Assembly: GCA_033725935.1 (NCBI GenBank)
Contig: MU867064.1
Location: 62,001 to 126,000 of the forward strand
Direction: 5' to 3'
From: Cladorrhinum sp. PSN259
Taxonomy: Eukaryota > Ascomycota > Sordariomycetes > Sordariales > Podosporaceae
DNA length: 64,000 nucleotides
Part shown: positions 1 to 11,163 of the stretch, piece by piece
How positions within the stretch are numbered: position 1 is the stretch's first letter
How the letters are laid out: every line of letters begins with the position of its first letter
Made by a program: the position numbers and the translations under genes
Notes under the pieces: model-generated
The model's input: only the letters and a program-made list of their open reading frames with translations
Told to the model about the DNA's origin: nothing
Database searches by the model: none

Positions 1-971
1 AAAAACAATGCTGGGGAAAATTACCCCACCATTCGATAAGTTGTCCTAGTCGATCATTTGTCAAGGTCTTTGCATCTCTTCAATTGTAATGATAAGGAGC
101 CCCTTAAAAAGAAGCTGCCGTTTCCATTGCCAATTCTTAAGTTGTACTGGCTTGTCCTCCCAGGTTTCATCATTTGTTATTCTTTTCCATCATGGATCTC
201 ACCGCCTCCATCCGCAAGGCAGCCCCTCACTTTGACCCCTCGTTTGGAAGGTGCCCTCGTTCGAGATGAAACCCAGGTTTGCCCGACTCGATTCTGACAG
301 GGACCTGCCAAGCGGAATGACACCATTGAGCATTGGAATTTTCACTTTTTTTTTTTTCACGCAAGGCACAGCCAACGAGGTGGCTTCCGGTCGTCACTTG
401 AAGCTGCCCAGAGCGTCGTGTGAGGCATGAAGGGCAACGAGGGGCACCTGAAAGGACGAGAACGGACAAGCGAGGATGCCCAGGTGATGCCAGATGATGG
501 CAGAAGGCCAGGCCAAGACGGGGCACCGACGAACTAGTTTCTTGTTCGCTACTAGTTTGCTGAATTCGAAAGATGCTAGGGAGAAGGTGGTAAAAAATTC
601 CTGCTCCCTTGTGATCACACTTTCTGCCGTTTTCTCATGGTGTTATTATCCCCATTGTTTTACTGTGGCTTGGCAGAAACTGACTGCGGAGCTCAACGAG
701 AACCTATCCCATCCGCCCAACGCACACCACTTCTTACCTTGCAGTTGCCCGACTATTATAAGCTAAATAGACGCACTGGACTTTCTACCCAAGTTCCAGA
801 TATTTCTCTCGCCTCGTCATCGCAATATTTAAAAGCTGGTTTTCCAGTTTCAGAACTTTCTTTGTCTCCCTCTAGCATTCCTGACTCGCCCACGAAGCAT
901 CACCAGACCACACGGCGAGCCGAAAGCCCTAGCTGGCATAACCACACCTTCAACAACCGACGAAAATCACC
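1..971. other. Intergenic / promoter and leader of the DUF3602 gene
   Basis: I see no convincing gene here. Short open frames in several phases have no recognisable protein character. The right half looks like a promoter and leader for the gene starting at 972: a TATA-like element near 757, then a C/T- and CA-rich stretch down to the ATG. A T-rich run lies near 345-358. Confidence 0.6.
755..763 (+). promoter_or_regulatory. TATA-like element upstream of the DUF3602 gene
   Basis: A TATTATAAG sequence lies about 210 bases before the ATG at 972, followed by a pyrimidine-rich leader. Its role is inferred from sequence and position only. Confidence 0.3.
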
Positions 972-1511
972 ATGTCAAATCTCCAATCCTCGGGGCGCGG
1001 CGGCGCTGGCAACATGCGCGACAACTCCAAGAACACAACCAAGATTGAAGATTTGCAGACCCCTACGCTCAAGGAAGCCAGTGTAATCACGACCGGCCGC
1101 GGTGGGTCGGGTAACATGGCTGCAAATCTCGACGAGGAGGAGAAGCGCCGGCGTCAGGATGTTGCTCCGTAAGAATGATCCCTACATCTACTACCTACCC
1201 CGCAAATCCATTTGAACAGTGAGATGAGCCAGGAGCTAACCACTTGCTTCCCCACATACAGCGTTGCGCGCCGACCTAGTCATGGTGCCGTTCACATCGG
1301 CCGTGGTGGCGGCGGAAATGTAGTCAATGCCGAAGAAGAGAAGGCAAGGGCCCAGGACCAGGCCAGAACGCCAACACCCCCGCAATCCGCCGCCGATAGT
1401 AACAAGCTGGAGAAGACCGCCAGCTCAGAGTCCGCTCGCGAGGGATCATCTGAAGAGCAGCTCTCATGGGCTGAGAAGGGCAAGAACCTGCTGTTCGGCA
1501 AGAAGCAGTGA
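972..1511 (+). CDS. DUF3602 / PAR32-like small protein with three GRGGxGN motifs
   Basis: Two exons (972-1168, 1262-1511) give 148 residues. The intron 1169-1261 has a GTAAGA donor and a CATACAG acceptor, and removing it joins the two frames exactly. The protein is hydrophilic and carries three copies of a GRGG[A/S/G]GN motif at about residues 8-14, 42-48 and 79-85, each followed by an Asn/Asp-rich or acidic stretch. This is the hallmark of the fungal DUF3602 family. The family includes yeast Par32, a phosphoprotein that acts downstream of TORC1 on ammonium transporters, and S. pombe Mug134. The C-terminal third is acidic and Ser-rich, and no membrane segment is present. The start is the first ATG after the pyrimidine-rich leader. 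The family call is firm from the motif; a nitrogen-signalling role is inferred from yeast only. Confidence 0.85.
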
Positions 1512-2207
1512 GTCTTCTCCCTGTTCAGGCAAAGGGGATGCAGAGCGTTTTATGATTTGGCTTCGTCAGGGGCGATAAACCCTGCTCTAGATTTTCTGGT
1601 GGTTTATGATGCGTCAGTCTTGGGGACTTTGTTGTAAGGTGTTTGATGTTCTTTTCTCTTCGGTCGAGATTCAGGGTCGTTTCTTTGCTGCTATTTTGTT
1701 TATACCCGAACCGGGGGTTGGCGTTGAAAAGTGACGATTGATGTTCAAGGAAATTGGCTTATTGGTTTGTTTTTTTACTTCCTAAATGGCAGTTTCCAAT
1801 TTCATGCCAACATGGGGAGATGGGGAATCTGAGTAGAAGGGCGCGATTCATATATAATTTCCACGACCACTCTTTGGGACTTCTTTCTATTCCTCAAGTC
1901 GCAAATTTCAGTGAAGCAGAAGCGAACTTGAATGTATAAAGCCCCCGACGATCTTGATGAGCCTTCTTGCATTCAGCTTCTCAGGCTTTCTAGTTTTATC
2001 AACCCGGTATGTCGAGAGTGGCCAATAATATGGCAACATCTTAGGACCGGATATCTCCGATGCGGGCGGGGAAATTTCTTCGAGACATAGCAAGAGTATC
2101 AATGCATTTTTCTCGTTGTCTTCTCTCGTCGTCGTCGTCTGTTCCATCCAGCTCGCAGCTTTCAAGTCTTGAGCCTGCCATTTGGGTAACCGAACGCCAC
2201 TCACGAA
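1512..2207. other. Intergenic: 3' UTR of the DUF3602 gene and leader of the acyltransferase gene
   Basis: The sequence is T-rich after the stop codon at 1511 and C/T-rich (CGTCGTCGTC runs near 2120-2145) before the ATG at 2208. No further gene is evident. Open frames on the minus strand here overlap the next gene and look random. Confidence 0.6.
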
Positions 2208-3405
2208 ATGTCGTCGTTCCACGACCGCCCAGTATCCGAATTCCTTTCCCTCCTGAAGCCCCACCTTCCCTACTCACTGCCGGTCCTGCGACGCATACAA
2301 TTCAATGAAAACATCGCCAGGTGCAAACCGCCCCATGCTCACCTCTTGCTTGCTCCTCCAGTTGATCGTTATCCTCATCACTTCGCTGCGGCCTACGTCG
2401 ACCTCTCGCGGGGTCTGGAAACTCAAGTGTGGCTCTACTCGACGATTGAAGACACTTTCTCCAGCTCGGCTGATGAACTCTGTCACTGTGACTCGCAAAT
2501 CATTGCCCTGCTTGGGGACATCGGGGCGATTCAACAGAAGCATGACGCTAAAAACGTTGGATCTACCACACCATCGTCACCGTGGGTCCTATTTGGCTCC
2601 CTCAATGAAGTCATCAGACTGCGTATGTTGGCTCACGGCGTACGAATGAGCAAGTCGCCCAACGTTCCAGATGATTTGGAGTGGGAGTTTTGCGACAAGT
2701 GGGTCTTTAGGCTTCAGGATTTGAACCCCGGCGAGGGACTGAAGGAGGGTATGAGTTGGGACAGGATAAGGAGGGAGGACGTGAAGTTTGTCCAGAGTCG
2801 GACCACGATATCGAGAACTGAGTAAGTGATATTAAGGGGAAAGAAATAAGAAGGAATCACGGATTTAACTAATCAATGGGGATTTAAAGGGAGACGCTTT
2901 TGAGGATTCCGAGTGTGGTTGTTAGGTCAGAAGACGGGACGCCGGTGGCTTGGGGGTTCATGGGTGAGTGATGAGTGGCTGGGGAATGGCATGATATCGA
3001 GGGCTGATGAAGTCGTGGTATTAGGGTACGATGGGACGCTGATGACGCTTTATGTTGAGGTGAGAATTTTCTGTTATATGGAGTCAAGATGGCTACTAAT
3101 TTTGTGGACATATTCAGGAACCATATCGACGTATGGGTCTGGCAAAGGCGGTCGCCTGCAAGGTCATGCAAGACCATTTGGCTAGTTACGGAGACGACGG
3201 CTGGGGCGCTGCTGACGTCTTGGTTCATAATGACAAGAGCCAGGCGCTGTGCAAATCCATTGGAGGAGTGAATAAGTGGAAGTTATCCTGGTGAGTGAGG
3301 ACCCCCGGTGTGCTCGAAAACAGGATACTAATACACTCCAGGGCGCTGATTGACATGTCAAGTGTTGATAAATTCGTGAGAGCCGCTCGGCAGGGAGGAA
3401 ACTGA
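2208..3405 (+). CDS. GNAT-fold acyltransferase (FR47/GLYAT-like), uncharacterised
   Basis: Five exons (2208-2821, 2890-2963, 3025-3059, 3118-3290, 3342-3405) give 319 residues. All four introns are GT..AG, and joining them keeps one frame to the stop. The C-terminal half reads as a GCN5-related N-acetyltransferase fold of the FR47/glycine-N-acyltransferase-like type. A strand ending in VAWGFMGYDGTLMTLYVE is followed by the acetyl-CoA-binding loop EPYRRMGLAKAV at residues 242-253, which matches the R/Q-x-x-G-x-G/A signature. A late Asn (VLHND-type segment, here VLVHNDKSQALC) then precedes a final strand. The N-terminal 200 residues resemble no domain I can name. The substrate is unknown. The intron-dense 3' half contrasts with the single 614-base first exon. 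Confidence 0.8.
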
Positions 3406-3508
3406 ACAGTGCATCTTTGTCTATACCAACGTTACATGAGGGAAAGATACAAATCTATTATCACTCGCTAACACGCACCAACACGTTGATTTTATATACA
3501 CCGCTCCG

Positions 3509-4838
3509 TCATTTCGTCAGGCGATGGATCTCCTCAAAGTAAAATTTGAGGTCGTCGGGCTTCACGAAAGGCGTAATACCTAATGTTTGTGTTAGAAAAC
3601 CTGGGATTTTACCATCGTAAGCGGGATTAATCTCACCGTGACCAAGGTTGGCGATCCAGCCCTTCTTTCGGTCTGCCCAGCCGAAGCCCTTGACCATCTC
3701 GGTGACAGCCTCCGTGATCGACTCGTGTGTTCCATACAAGACGCCGGGGTCGGCATTACCCTGGAGGACAACCGGTCGGTCACCGACGATTTTGACGGAC
3801 TCAGCAGGATCATGGGTCCAATCAAGTCCAACCACCTGGTATCCCATATCGCAGCAGACATCGAGAGCATACCAGGCACCCTTAGGGAAGACGACCATCG
3901 GAACTTGCTCCAGACCGAGCTCCTTCAACCGGATAGGCAGATGCTTGGCGATGTATGCCAAGTAGGGTTCTGAGAATCTCTTGAACGATGAAGGCGATAA
4001 CTCACCAGCCCAGGAGTCGAAGACTTGGACGATCTAAAACATAATCAGCAGAGGCACGGGGGCAGAAAGGATGGAATCACTAAGTACCTGAGCACCAGCC
4101 TTGACCTGGAGTGCCAGGTACTCGACGCAAAGCTCAGTAATCTTCTGCAGAAGAGTTTTGGTCTCTTCAGGGTACTTGTAGATCCATGTCTTGATCTCCT
4201 TAAACAGCTTGGTACCACCACCCTCAACCATGTAACAAAGCAATGTCCACGGGGCACCACAAAAGCCAAAAAGGGGCACACGGCCCTGGAGCTTCTTTCT
4301 GGTCAAGGTGATGGCCTTGTAAACATAGTCAAGCTCCTTGGCGACATCAACCTTGCGTTGCATCAGCTCAATGTATTGCTTGTCTTGAGGGGTACGAAGG
4401 GGGTCTGGAAAATGCGGGCCCTTCTTGTCAACCATCTCAACAACCATCCCCATGGCCTGGGGGATGACCAAGATATCGGAAAAGATAATCGCGGCATCAA
4501 CAAGCCCTCCGTAGCGCTCGATTGGCTGCAATGTCAGGGTGGAGGCAACCTCAGGATCACGGCAGCACTCGAAGAAATCACGGCCTCCTTTTGCCTCATG
4601 ATACTCGGGAAGATAACGACCAGCTTCACCAACAGTCAGCGCCCGTATGCGAGAGAAACGACGGGCTCCTCACCCTGCCGCATCACCCAAATGGGCGGCC
4701 TTTCAACAGTTTGGCCTGTTGTGCAGTGTTAGTGATTTATGTTATCTTTATAAGAAAAGAAGTCACAAATTGTCACTTACCCCATGCCGTTCTCAAGATG
4801 AGATCGTTCTGAAGCGGGGGAAACGAATGGCCCTCCAT
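3509..4838 (-). CDS. HEM12: Uroporphyrinogen decarboxylase
   Basis: Five exons on the minus strand (4838-4781, 4715-4674, 4623-4088, 4033-3637, 3579-3509) give 367 residues, the usual length for the family. The enzyme removes four carboxyl groups from uroporphyrinogen III to make coproporphyrinogen III, the fifth step of heme synthesis, in the cytosol. The N-terminus [15 protein letters not shown] and the first signature [16 protein letters not shown] (residues 26-41, completed across an intron) are clear. The catalytic Asp is D83 in FSDILVIPQ, and the second signature [17 protein letters not shown] is present. A possible donor at 4005 was rejected because reading through restores the conserved AGELSP segment. 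The tail [14 protein letters not shown] appears only after removing intron 3580-3636. The gene is convergent with the acyltransferase gene, 103 bases apart. Confidence 0.97.
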
Positions 4839-5350
4839 CTTGACTTTTTGAGTCCACGGTTGATAAGAGTAGTTTGACTCGTTCAAGTCAAGCAAGGTGT
4901 TGTTACCCCAAAAGGATGAACGTGAAATGATCCACGGAAGCACCCCGCCACCGAACGAATCGAATCCCATCAATTGGCCGTTCCGTCAGTGCGGGGCCCC
5001 TTCCCCACTAACTTCTCGGCTGATCTCCTCGCCAAAAAAAAGATCGATCCAGCCACAACTGCAAGGATCCCCGCACTTAGGAGCTTCAGTGGGGTTAGCA
5101 GAGAGCATCAGCCACAGCTGGCAGCTTGGAGCTTGCGTGGGAAAAGACGAAAAGTGGCTCTCTCGTGGCCATTTAGCATTGTCAAGCTTGACGACATACC
5201 TACCTACTTTCTCAGGTAGCAACACCACACACCACACCCGCGCCCTTACGGCAACGGCAGCGGGACCAATTGTGGTCTCGGTTTACGAATGGAGCTGTTG
5301 GCGGTTCGTTATCTGAGCTCTCAATCGCCATCTTCAGGGTTCCGCTGGCG
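4839..5350. other. Divergent promoter region between HEM12 and the 810-residue protein gene
   Basis: About 510 bases separate the two start codons (4838 minus, 5351 plus). I see an A run at 5034-5041 and CA/CT-rich leader sequence near 5220-5240, but no coding region. An open frame reaches back to a TTG at 5270 but has no ATG before 5351. Confidence 0.6.
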
Positions 5351-7783
5351 ATGAACCCCCGCGTCTCCCACTGCTCGAGAGCTTTCCAACGCCAGGTTGC
5401 TCCCTCAAAAGATACCCTGTGGGTATCCGATGCATTATTGGCCCGGGCCTTTGAAAACTATTCCCGCGTGTCAATAGCATGGAATAGACGATTCAGCCAT
5501 TTGCCTGGGCCTCTTGAAAGCCAACGGCGATTGGGACGTCGACGCATCGGAGACTTGAACGCGTTGCAATATCCCCCGACACCACCGCCATGGGAATTCG
5601 CCTTTCCACTTGACCTATCAAACTGGAAATGGCAACCCCCGGGTTCAACAACAGCCGCCGAGGATGATGGGCAACCCGTGGGAAAGGATCACGCGCCCAA
5701 AGGATGGCTGCTACCAGCGGTGGGTGTGGTGTTTAGTCAACAACTGGCGAGAATGACCCGATATTCTAAAGCCACGGCCGTCTCGCAGGCCAGGGCTTCG
5801 ATTCAGGACGATCTAGAGTCCTTTAGAAGATTGGATTTCGACACTCCAGCTCCAACCAAATTCGGAAATGCCAAGATGATATCAACCAAGCTTCGAACCT
5901 TTCTATCTCTCGACAAAATATCCAGTGAAGAAATTCTGTCAATCATGACTGAGGTTTTGGACACATTTGAATCAGGAATTATGTCGGGTCACTATGTCTC
6001 TGAGATAATAGGAACGACGATCTGGGATATTTTAGAAGGGGTTTCGATATCCAAGATCTGCGCACCTTCTCTTCTCAACAGCCAGATCTGGCAAACCATC
6101 CTGCATCGCATATCGGGACTTCCTGCTGATTCTTATCTCAGCGATCTCTTGGTCCACGTTATGTATATAATCCCAGAAGCCCAACACAGCCAGGTGATTG
6201 ATGGCATTCTCGTCATTTTCAGACGCTTTTTCGAGGCATGGGAATCTTCACAGTCAAGACTGGGCGTGGATTTGATGGTATGGGCATTGGACGCGAATTT
6301 TGGCACCAGCAGTGGTACCGCGATCTCTCTAAGCCTCGCCAACGCGCTTGAGAAGGTCGCTGAAGAAGATAGGATTCGGCTGATCGATGCTGCCGAACAA
6401 GCCGTCATTGACATGGAAATGCGAGGGGCTCTAGAAACTCAGAAGATGCTGGGAAGGTGTGAGCTGAGGTACAAGTGGCTCTCAGTCATTGCCCATTCAC
6501 CATGGGCACGACAGGACCTTTTCTTTTCCAAAGCTCTCCGATTTTCCGAAGCCTCGCTCCAGCTCCCGCCTCTCACCGGCAGCGAACTCAGCTCACTAAT
6601 GCTAGCCCAGTGGGAGAGCCGAGGGTACCTTCATGACCTGAAGGTAATCATTCGTCATTACAAAAAGAGTTACAAAAAAAGTCACAAGGACGCTAATGCC
6701 ATCACGTCCATGCTACTGGCATTTGACAGAGGTAAATCCCCGCAAAACCCAGTGGCCATTTTCACAAGCTTCTGGAGACTAATGGCGGTGCTCGGTCGGA
6801 CGAATGACGTTCTTGCATCGTTGGAAGTTTTCACCGACACCGCGAAGTTGCCGAGGCGGTTCCTCGAAGCGCTCGCCTTTTCCTCGCGAAATCATTATGT
6901 TGCACTTGCAATTCGTGAGCTGTATACATTTAAAGTCCGGGAGGCTGGTGAGGACGAGTTTGACCCAGGGGTGTTTTACAAATACATCAATGACATTCTA
7001 CTGGATCCCTCTCTCCCTCTTGACACGCTACCACGAGCAATTGGGACCGACTTTCTATTGCCCGATAAGCCCGAGTTCGCACAGCCACCTATAGGACCAG
7101 ATCTCAATTGGCGCAAGAAGGCCACGGCGCTGGAGAAGGAAGCCGAGGCACTGGTTAGCCTGGATCTGCCTCACCTGACAGACAGGCAGATCTGGCGCCG
7201 AGTGGAGCATTGCGTCAACTTCTTTTCGTTTACGCGAGGACAGGCTCCAATCAAGATCATCGAGATTGTGTATCAGCTTGCGACCCAGGACCTACATCAC
7301 GGGAAGCCGGGGATAACAGAGCGCTTGATCTGGCTTCAGTACCTTATATATCGGGCGTGTGGGCCCAAAGTGGCTGCGGCATGTCGTCGTCTTATTGCCT
7401 CATGGCGCAGAAAACTGTTAAAAAACAATCCGCACGCAAAGGTACCCACCCTTGACCAGGCTGGATACCTGAAAGATATTGTAAATCTGATGGAATCACA
7501 ATTTCCGTTGGAAAAGGGCCTCGAAGGGGAGGATTTAGATCCGGCAATAGAGCTTCGAAAGCTAGGAGGAGACAGCGAGAGGAACAAGTTGGATCTGGAG
7601 TTACTGGTAAAAAATCTGGAAAGGCAGAACAAAAAGATGGTCACCAACTTAGATGGCAGTGAGCGGTCTGGAAGGAAAAAGGACTGGGTTTATGAAGACG
7701 AGGATCCGGAATGGGAGGCGGACAACATCCCAGAACTATTCAGGCTCAAACGCGTCGAGAAGAAGGACTCATCAGATGATTGA
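5351..7783 (+). CDS. Conserved-looking 810-residue protein of unknown function, probably mitochondrial
   Basis: A single uninterrupted exon encodes 810 residues from the first in-frame ATG. The N-terminal 50 residues are rich in Arg, Ser and Ala with almost no acidic residues (MNPRVSHCSRAFQRQVAPSK), which fits a mitochondrial targeting peptide. The body is predicted mostly helical, with amphipathic stretches from about residue 170 to 740 and no membrane segment. The tail is strongly charged (DEDPEWEADN, KKDSSDD). I do not recognise a named domain. The helical, repeat-like character and presequence would suit a PPR-type or complex I assembly-type protein such as CIA84, but this is a guess and I cannot align it. 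Codon use is like the neighbours, with no sign of transfer. Confidence 0.7.
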   Translation: MNPRVSHCSRAFQRQVAPSKDTLWVSDALLARAFENYSRVSIAWNRRFSHLPGPLESQRRLGRRRIGDLNALQYPPTPPPWEFAFPLDLSNWKWQPPGSTTAAEDDGQPVGKDHAPKGWLLPAVGVVFSQQLARMTRYSKATAVSQARASIQDDLESFRRLDFDTPAPTKFGNAKMISTKLRTFLSLDKISSEEILSIMTEVLDTFESGIMSGHYVSEIIGTTIWDILEGVSISKICAPSLLNSQIWQTILHRISGLPADSYLSDLLVHVMYIIPEAQHSQVIDGILVIFRRFFEAWESSQSRLGVDLMVWALDANFGTSSGTAISLSLANALEKVAEEDRIRLIDAAEQAVIDMEMRGALETQKMLGRCELRYKWLSVIAHSPWARQDLFFSKALRFSEASLQLPPLTGSELSSLMLAQWESRGYLHDLKVIIRHYKKSYKKSHKDANAITSMLLAFDRGKSPQNPVAIFTSFWRLMAVLGRTNDVLASLEVFTDTAKLPRRFLEALAFSSRNHYVALAIRELYTFKVREAGEDEFDPGVFYKYINDILLDPSLPLDTLPRAIGTDFLLPDKPEFAQPPIGPDLNWRKKATALEKEAEALVSLDLPHLTDRQIWRRVEHCVNFFSFTRGQAPIKIIEIVYQLATQDLHHGKPGITERLIWLQYLIYRACGPKVAAACRRLIASWRRKLLKNNPHAKVPTLDQAGYLKDIVNLMESQFPLEKGLEGEDLDPAIELRKLGGDSERNKLDLELLVKNLERQNKKMVTNLDGSERSGRKKDWVYEDEDPEWEADNIPELFRLKRVEKKDSSDD

Positions 7784-10700
7784 TGAGCAAATTAAATCAA
7801 GGAGGCATAACAGACCAATTCTACCCCCTTTCCTTGTGTTTCTCAGAGAGGGTTGTTATTAATGCTCACTCCACCTGTACAGCGATGGGCTACAGTCGGT
7901 GAGTGTTGCACATGATCTCTTGTTGACCTGAGGCTCGAGTTGCCAAAAAGGCCGCTTGAGCAGAAGCGAGGGAAAGACAAAAGGAAGTGATGGCCTGCGC
8001 ACGGATAGCCTGGGGGAAACACCGTCCCGCAAGATGTAAGTAGCCATCCTGTCTGAACATAGAACATGGGACACGGGTTGCTGGATGGATCTGTGGGCGT
8101 TTGTTGCACAAAGACAATGCCGTCGCACGACATGTGAGGTTGGTCGCCACGACGCTTCCGACCAAGACCCATCTCGCGGGCCCTTTGCGACCATGCAACC
8201 AGTTCAGGTCTTGGTTATTGGATGCCCCTTCGGTGCCTCTTACTTTGGTTTCCCTGGTCCCGCTATTGCATTCTTCCCCCCAGAGTGACCTGTACCCATC
8301 AAGTGGCATGTGCCCATGTGATCCATGACTACCTGACATTGCCAGCCTGGGCCCCATATTTCTCTTTCTCCCCTTTCCTGATATTAACTACTCCTCCGGG
8401 GTTGGCAAGCTGCCTCCCCGGTCGGAAAGGGGATCCCAGAACCATCCTGGAATTTGTTTCTCTCTGCCGGCGGCGAGGGCCTTATCTCGATACTGCGGAC
8501 CATGGAACAGCCGTCCATGGGCATGTATGTCTGCATGTGAACAGATGGATACATCATTTCGCTGTCTCAGTGTTCAGAAGACACAACAGGACCTCAAGTG
8601 TCCGGTCCGAATAGACATCAGATGTTTTTCTTTCTTTTTTAGCGCTTTTTATGACTTTAGACTTTGGAGCTAATATAGGTCCGAAAGTTTGACACATTCA
8701 GGTGGTGTCGAAAGAGCAATCACCGTTACGCCAAAATAAAGTCGAACATGGGGGCGCGAATTGGACTCCAAACCACCATGTAACACAGTTATCCGATAGG
8801 CTTCCTCCAGGACGGGGGTCTCGATCGGCATTACGAGCCAGTCCATAGGGTAGGGATGCTCATGCTTGTCCAGTCAATGACATTCATCTCGGGCATCTAT
8901 TACCGACCTCATCCCCGTTCGAAAACAATCGAAAGCAAAGCAAGACGCCTCGTCTCATATCTCGGACGTCCACGGTCGGCTAGAGGTTGACAGCCACTCA
9001 ACCTAGAGCGGGCACTTGGACAAGAGCCTAGCCCGCAGGCTGCAGCCCGTGCAGCCCGCCATAGGGTAACACGGAGCAGGTCGACAGAGCTCCATGGCTT
9101 TCGCATCATGCATTCATCGGCGGGGAAATGACGCGAGATGGTCCTACGGGGCACGGGAGCGGAGAGGGCAGGAGGAGGATTTTTGCTGCATGGGCTCTTT
9201 ATCAGAGGCTTATTTCTCAAGTACCATGCCTACGTACCCAAGTTTTCAACATTTCCATGTCCGTTGTTGCTTTGCTCCCGCGGAGTTTAGAAGCTCGGCT
9301 CAGTGGAAGCCTGAGATCAGATGGAAGGGGGATAGAACCTTGCGAATGTGTGATGTTGAATTCTGGCTTCCAGACCACTGCACAAGCAAGCCGAGAAGTA
9401 CACGGTGACTCTCGAACGGGAGCGGAAAACAGATCGCAACCGAAGTACACCGAAAAAACATCTTACTCCTCATGGTGTCTATCAAAATTTGCCCGCTTGT
9501 TAGCCAGCTGCCAGGTGACAACGTGGGCACACCAGCCAGAGAACGTTGCTTCCTCGTCGGCCAAGGAGGACACCATCGGCTAGTGACACCGCCTGGCACC
9601 ACCAATGGATGGATCAGACCCCCCGCCGTTTTGGGGAGAGAACCGTTGGGTTCCATCCATACCAGGTGTCCCCAAAAGGGACCTGCGGGTAGCTCAAGGT
9701 GACTACGTACCTGAGGCCAGGAAGATCGAGGACGATCTCCGAAGTTTTTTTGACTTCTCGCTTCCAAACGGGCATAAGAAACAAGTGAGGTTTAGATGCT
9801 TTTGCCACCGAACTGGCGGAGATAGGAGCAATTCTCCAGAACTTGGGAATCCAAACCTTCCATACCCGGGTCCGATGCTACACGTCAAATGTGGATCTCG
9901 AGATCTGTGAGAGGCGGGAGAGTTCAGCTGAAAATACCAAGCGAAGCTACCTACCTAGGTAATTATTCGGGCATGTCGACGAGAACGGAGACCCGAGAGC
10001 ACGCATCCTTCCTGGGTGCTCGTTACAGATTCAGAAGATATCATCGTGACCTATCCCCTTCCCTGGTCCCGATTTCTCCTGGCTGTCTGCATGTCTAATC
10101 TGCTGGTCATCTCACTCATCTGCCCGTTCTGTCGCCGAAAGGTTTTGGCTCTTGACCGGCCGAGGTGTCTCTGGAGCTATCGTCTCGACCGACCGCCCTC
10201 CCTCTCTTCTCCTTGGCCATACCGCCTTCCGCAGCCTGCAGCCCGTCGCAGCTCCCAGTACACAGTCCAGCCTGCACCTCGCAGAGTCGCAGACCTGCAG
10301 ACTTGCAGCTCCGAAGTCGAACCCCGCAATCTATCCTTGCCAGGGGTCTCTTCAAACCCTCTTTTTTCTTCGCCTTCTCGCTCCGAGTCGTTACCCCTTG
10401 CTGCTCGCCTCAAACCTGTTTACCGGTGCATTCAGTTTCACTGATGCCACTTCCCACCCGGAGAGTCAGCAGAGTCAGCAACAAGCATACCTGGAAGACG
10501 AAGCACAAAACAAACCAGTTCCAAAAACCAAAAAAAAAGACAGTTGAAAGCCAAAGCTTTCCCTTGAGTGACGCCTCCCCCCTCCACGAACAGAGAGCTT
10601 GATAGAGCTCGAGCCTCGCACAAGCAAGAGACCTACGGTGTCTCCTATCTGCTGGCATCCATCCTGCGTCCTCGAATCCAGCTTTGGAACAAAGTTAGCG

Positions 10701-11163
10701 TCCCCTTTCTCAGCCTTATATACCCCAGCAGACACAGCTTTTCGTGAAGATCTTCACCCTGCAGTTGGCCCTCTAGACTAAGGAAACCGACCATTCAATC
10801 AAAAACTAAGATAACTACCCCATCATTCTTCAGAATTACGGACGTAACAATTGGCCGCCATACATTGTTTCCTCTCCACCTCGAAAGCTCTTGACGCGCT
10901 CGTCCACTTACTCGTCCCACCTAAGTCTAGCGACGCGACTCGCGAGATCCAAAAGAAAAATACAGGTGCATACCTTCAGTATTGGAGGAAAAGGAGCGTG
11001 GAAAATATTGCGTGGATAGAGACAAAGTGAGAGAACGAGAAGATCGTGGTGTGAAAGCACAGCAAAATAATGAACGGCGTTGTGTGATTCGTCGGCTTGC
11101 CAAGAAAGTCTTATTGTTCTCTTCCTACGAGTTTCTTACAGCCCGTCCAATCCGTTTCTTCCA
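7784..11163. other. Long non-coding interval / leader of the Zn2Cys6 regulator gene
   Basis: These 3.4 kb hold no gene I can support. Open frames on both strands (for example 7890-8357 minus and 9300-9767 minus) have random composition and no domain character. From about 10030 the sequence becomes C/T-rich and CAG/CTGCAG-rich (10230-10310), then A-rich. That looks like the long 5' leader typical of fungal regulator genes. A five-codon upstream ORF lies at 11070-11087. Confidence 0.6.
11070..11087 (+). promoter_or_regulatory. Five-codon upstream ORF before the Zn2Cys6 regulator
   Basis: An ATG at 11070 opens a frame MNGVV followed by TGA, ending 76 bases before the main ATG at 11164. If the transcript starts upstream, scanning ribosomes would meet it first, so it could dampen translation of the regulator. 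This is inferred from position; the transcript start is not known. Confidence 0.35.

Noticed and set aside
2714..2728. tRNA B-box-like sequence on the minus strand
   Set aside because: It falls in the coding frame of the acyltransferase gene, where it encodes ordinary residues, and has no A box.
3962..4006. A further intron in HEM12 at a GTGAGT site (donor at 4005)
   Set aside because: Removing it deletes the conserved AGELSP segment. Reading through keeps frame and family alignment.
5270..5350. An upstream start for the 810-residue protein
   Set aside because: The frame is open but begins at TTG, not ATG. The first ATG at 5351 gives a good mitochondrial presequence.
7890..8357. A 155-residue minus-strand ORF
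   Set aside because: Random composition, overlapping alternative frames on both strands, no domain and no intron support.
9300..9767. Another 155-residue minus-strand ORF
   Set aside because: Same reasons. It lies in the non-coding interval before the Zn2Cys6 gene and has overlapping frames.
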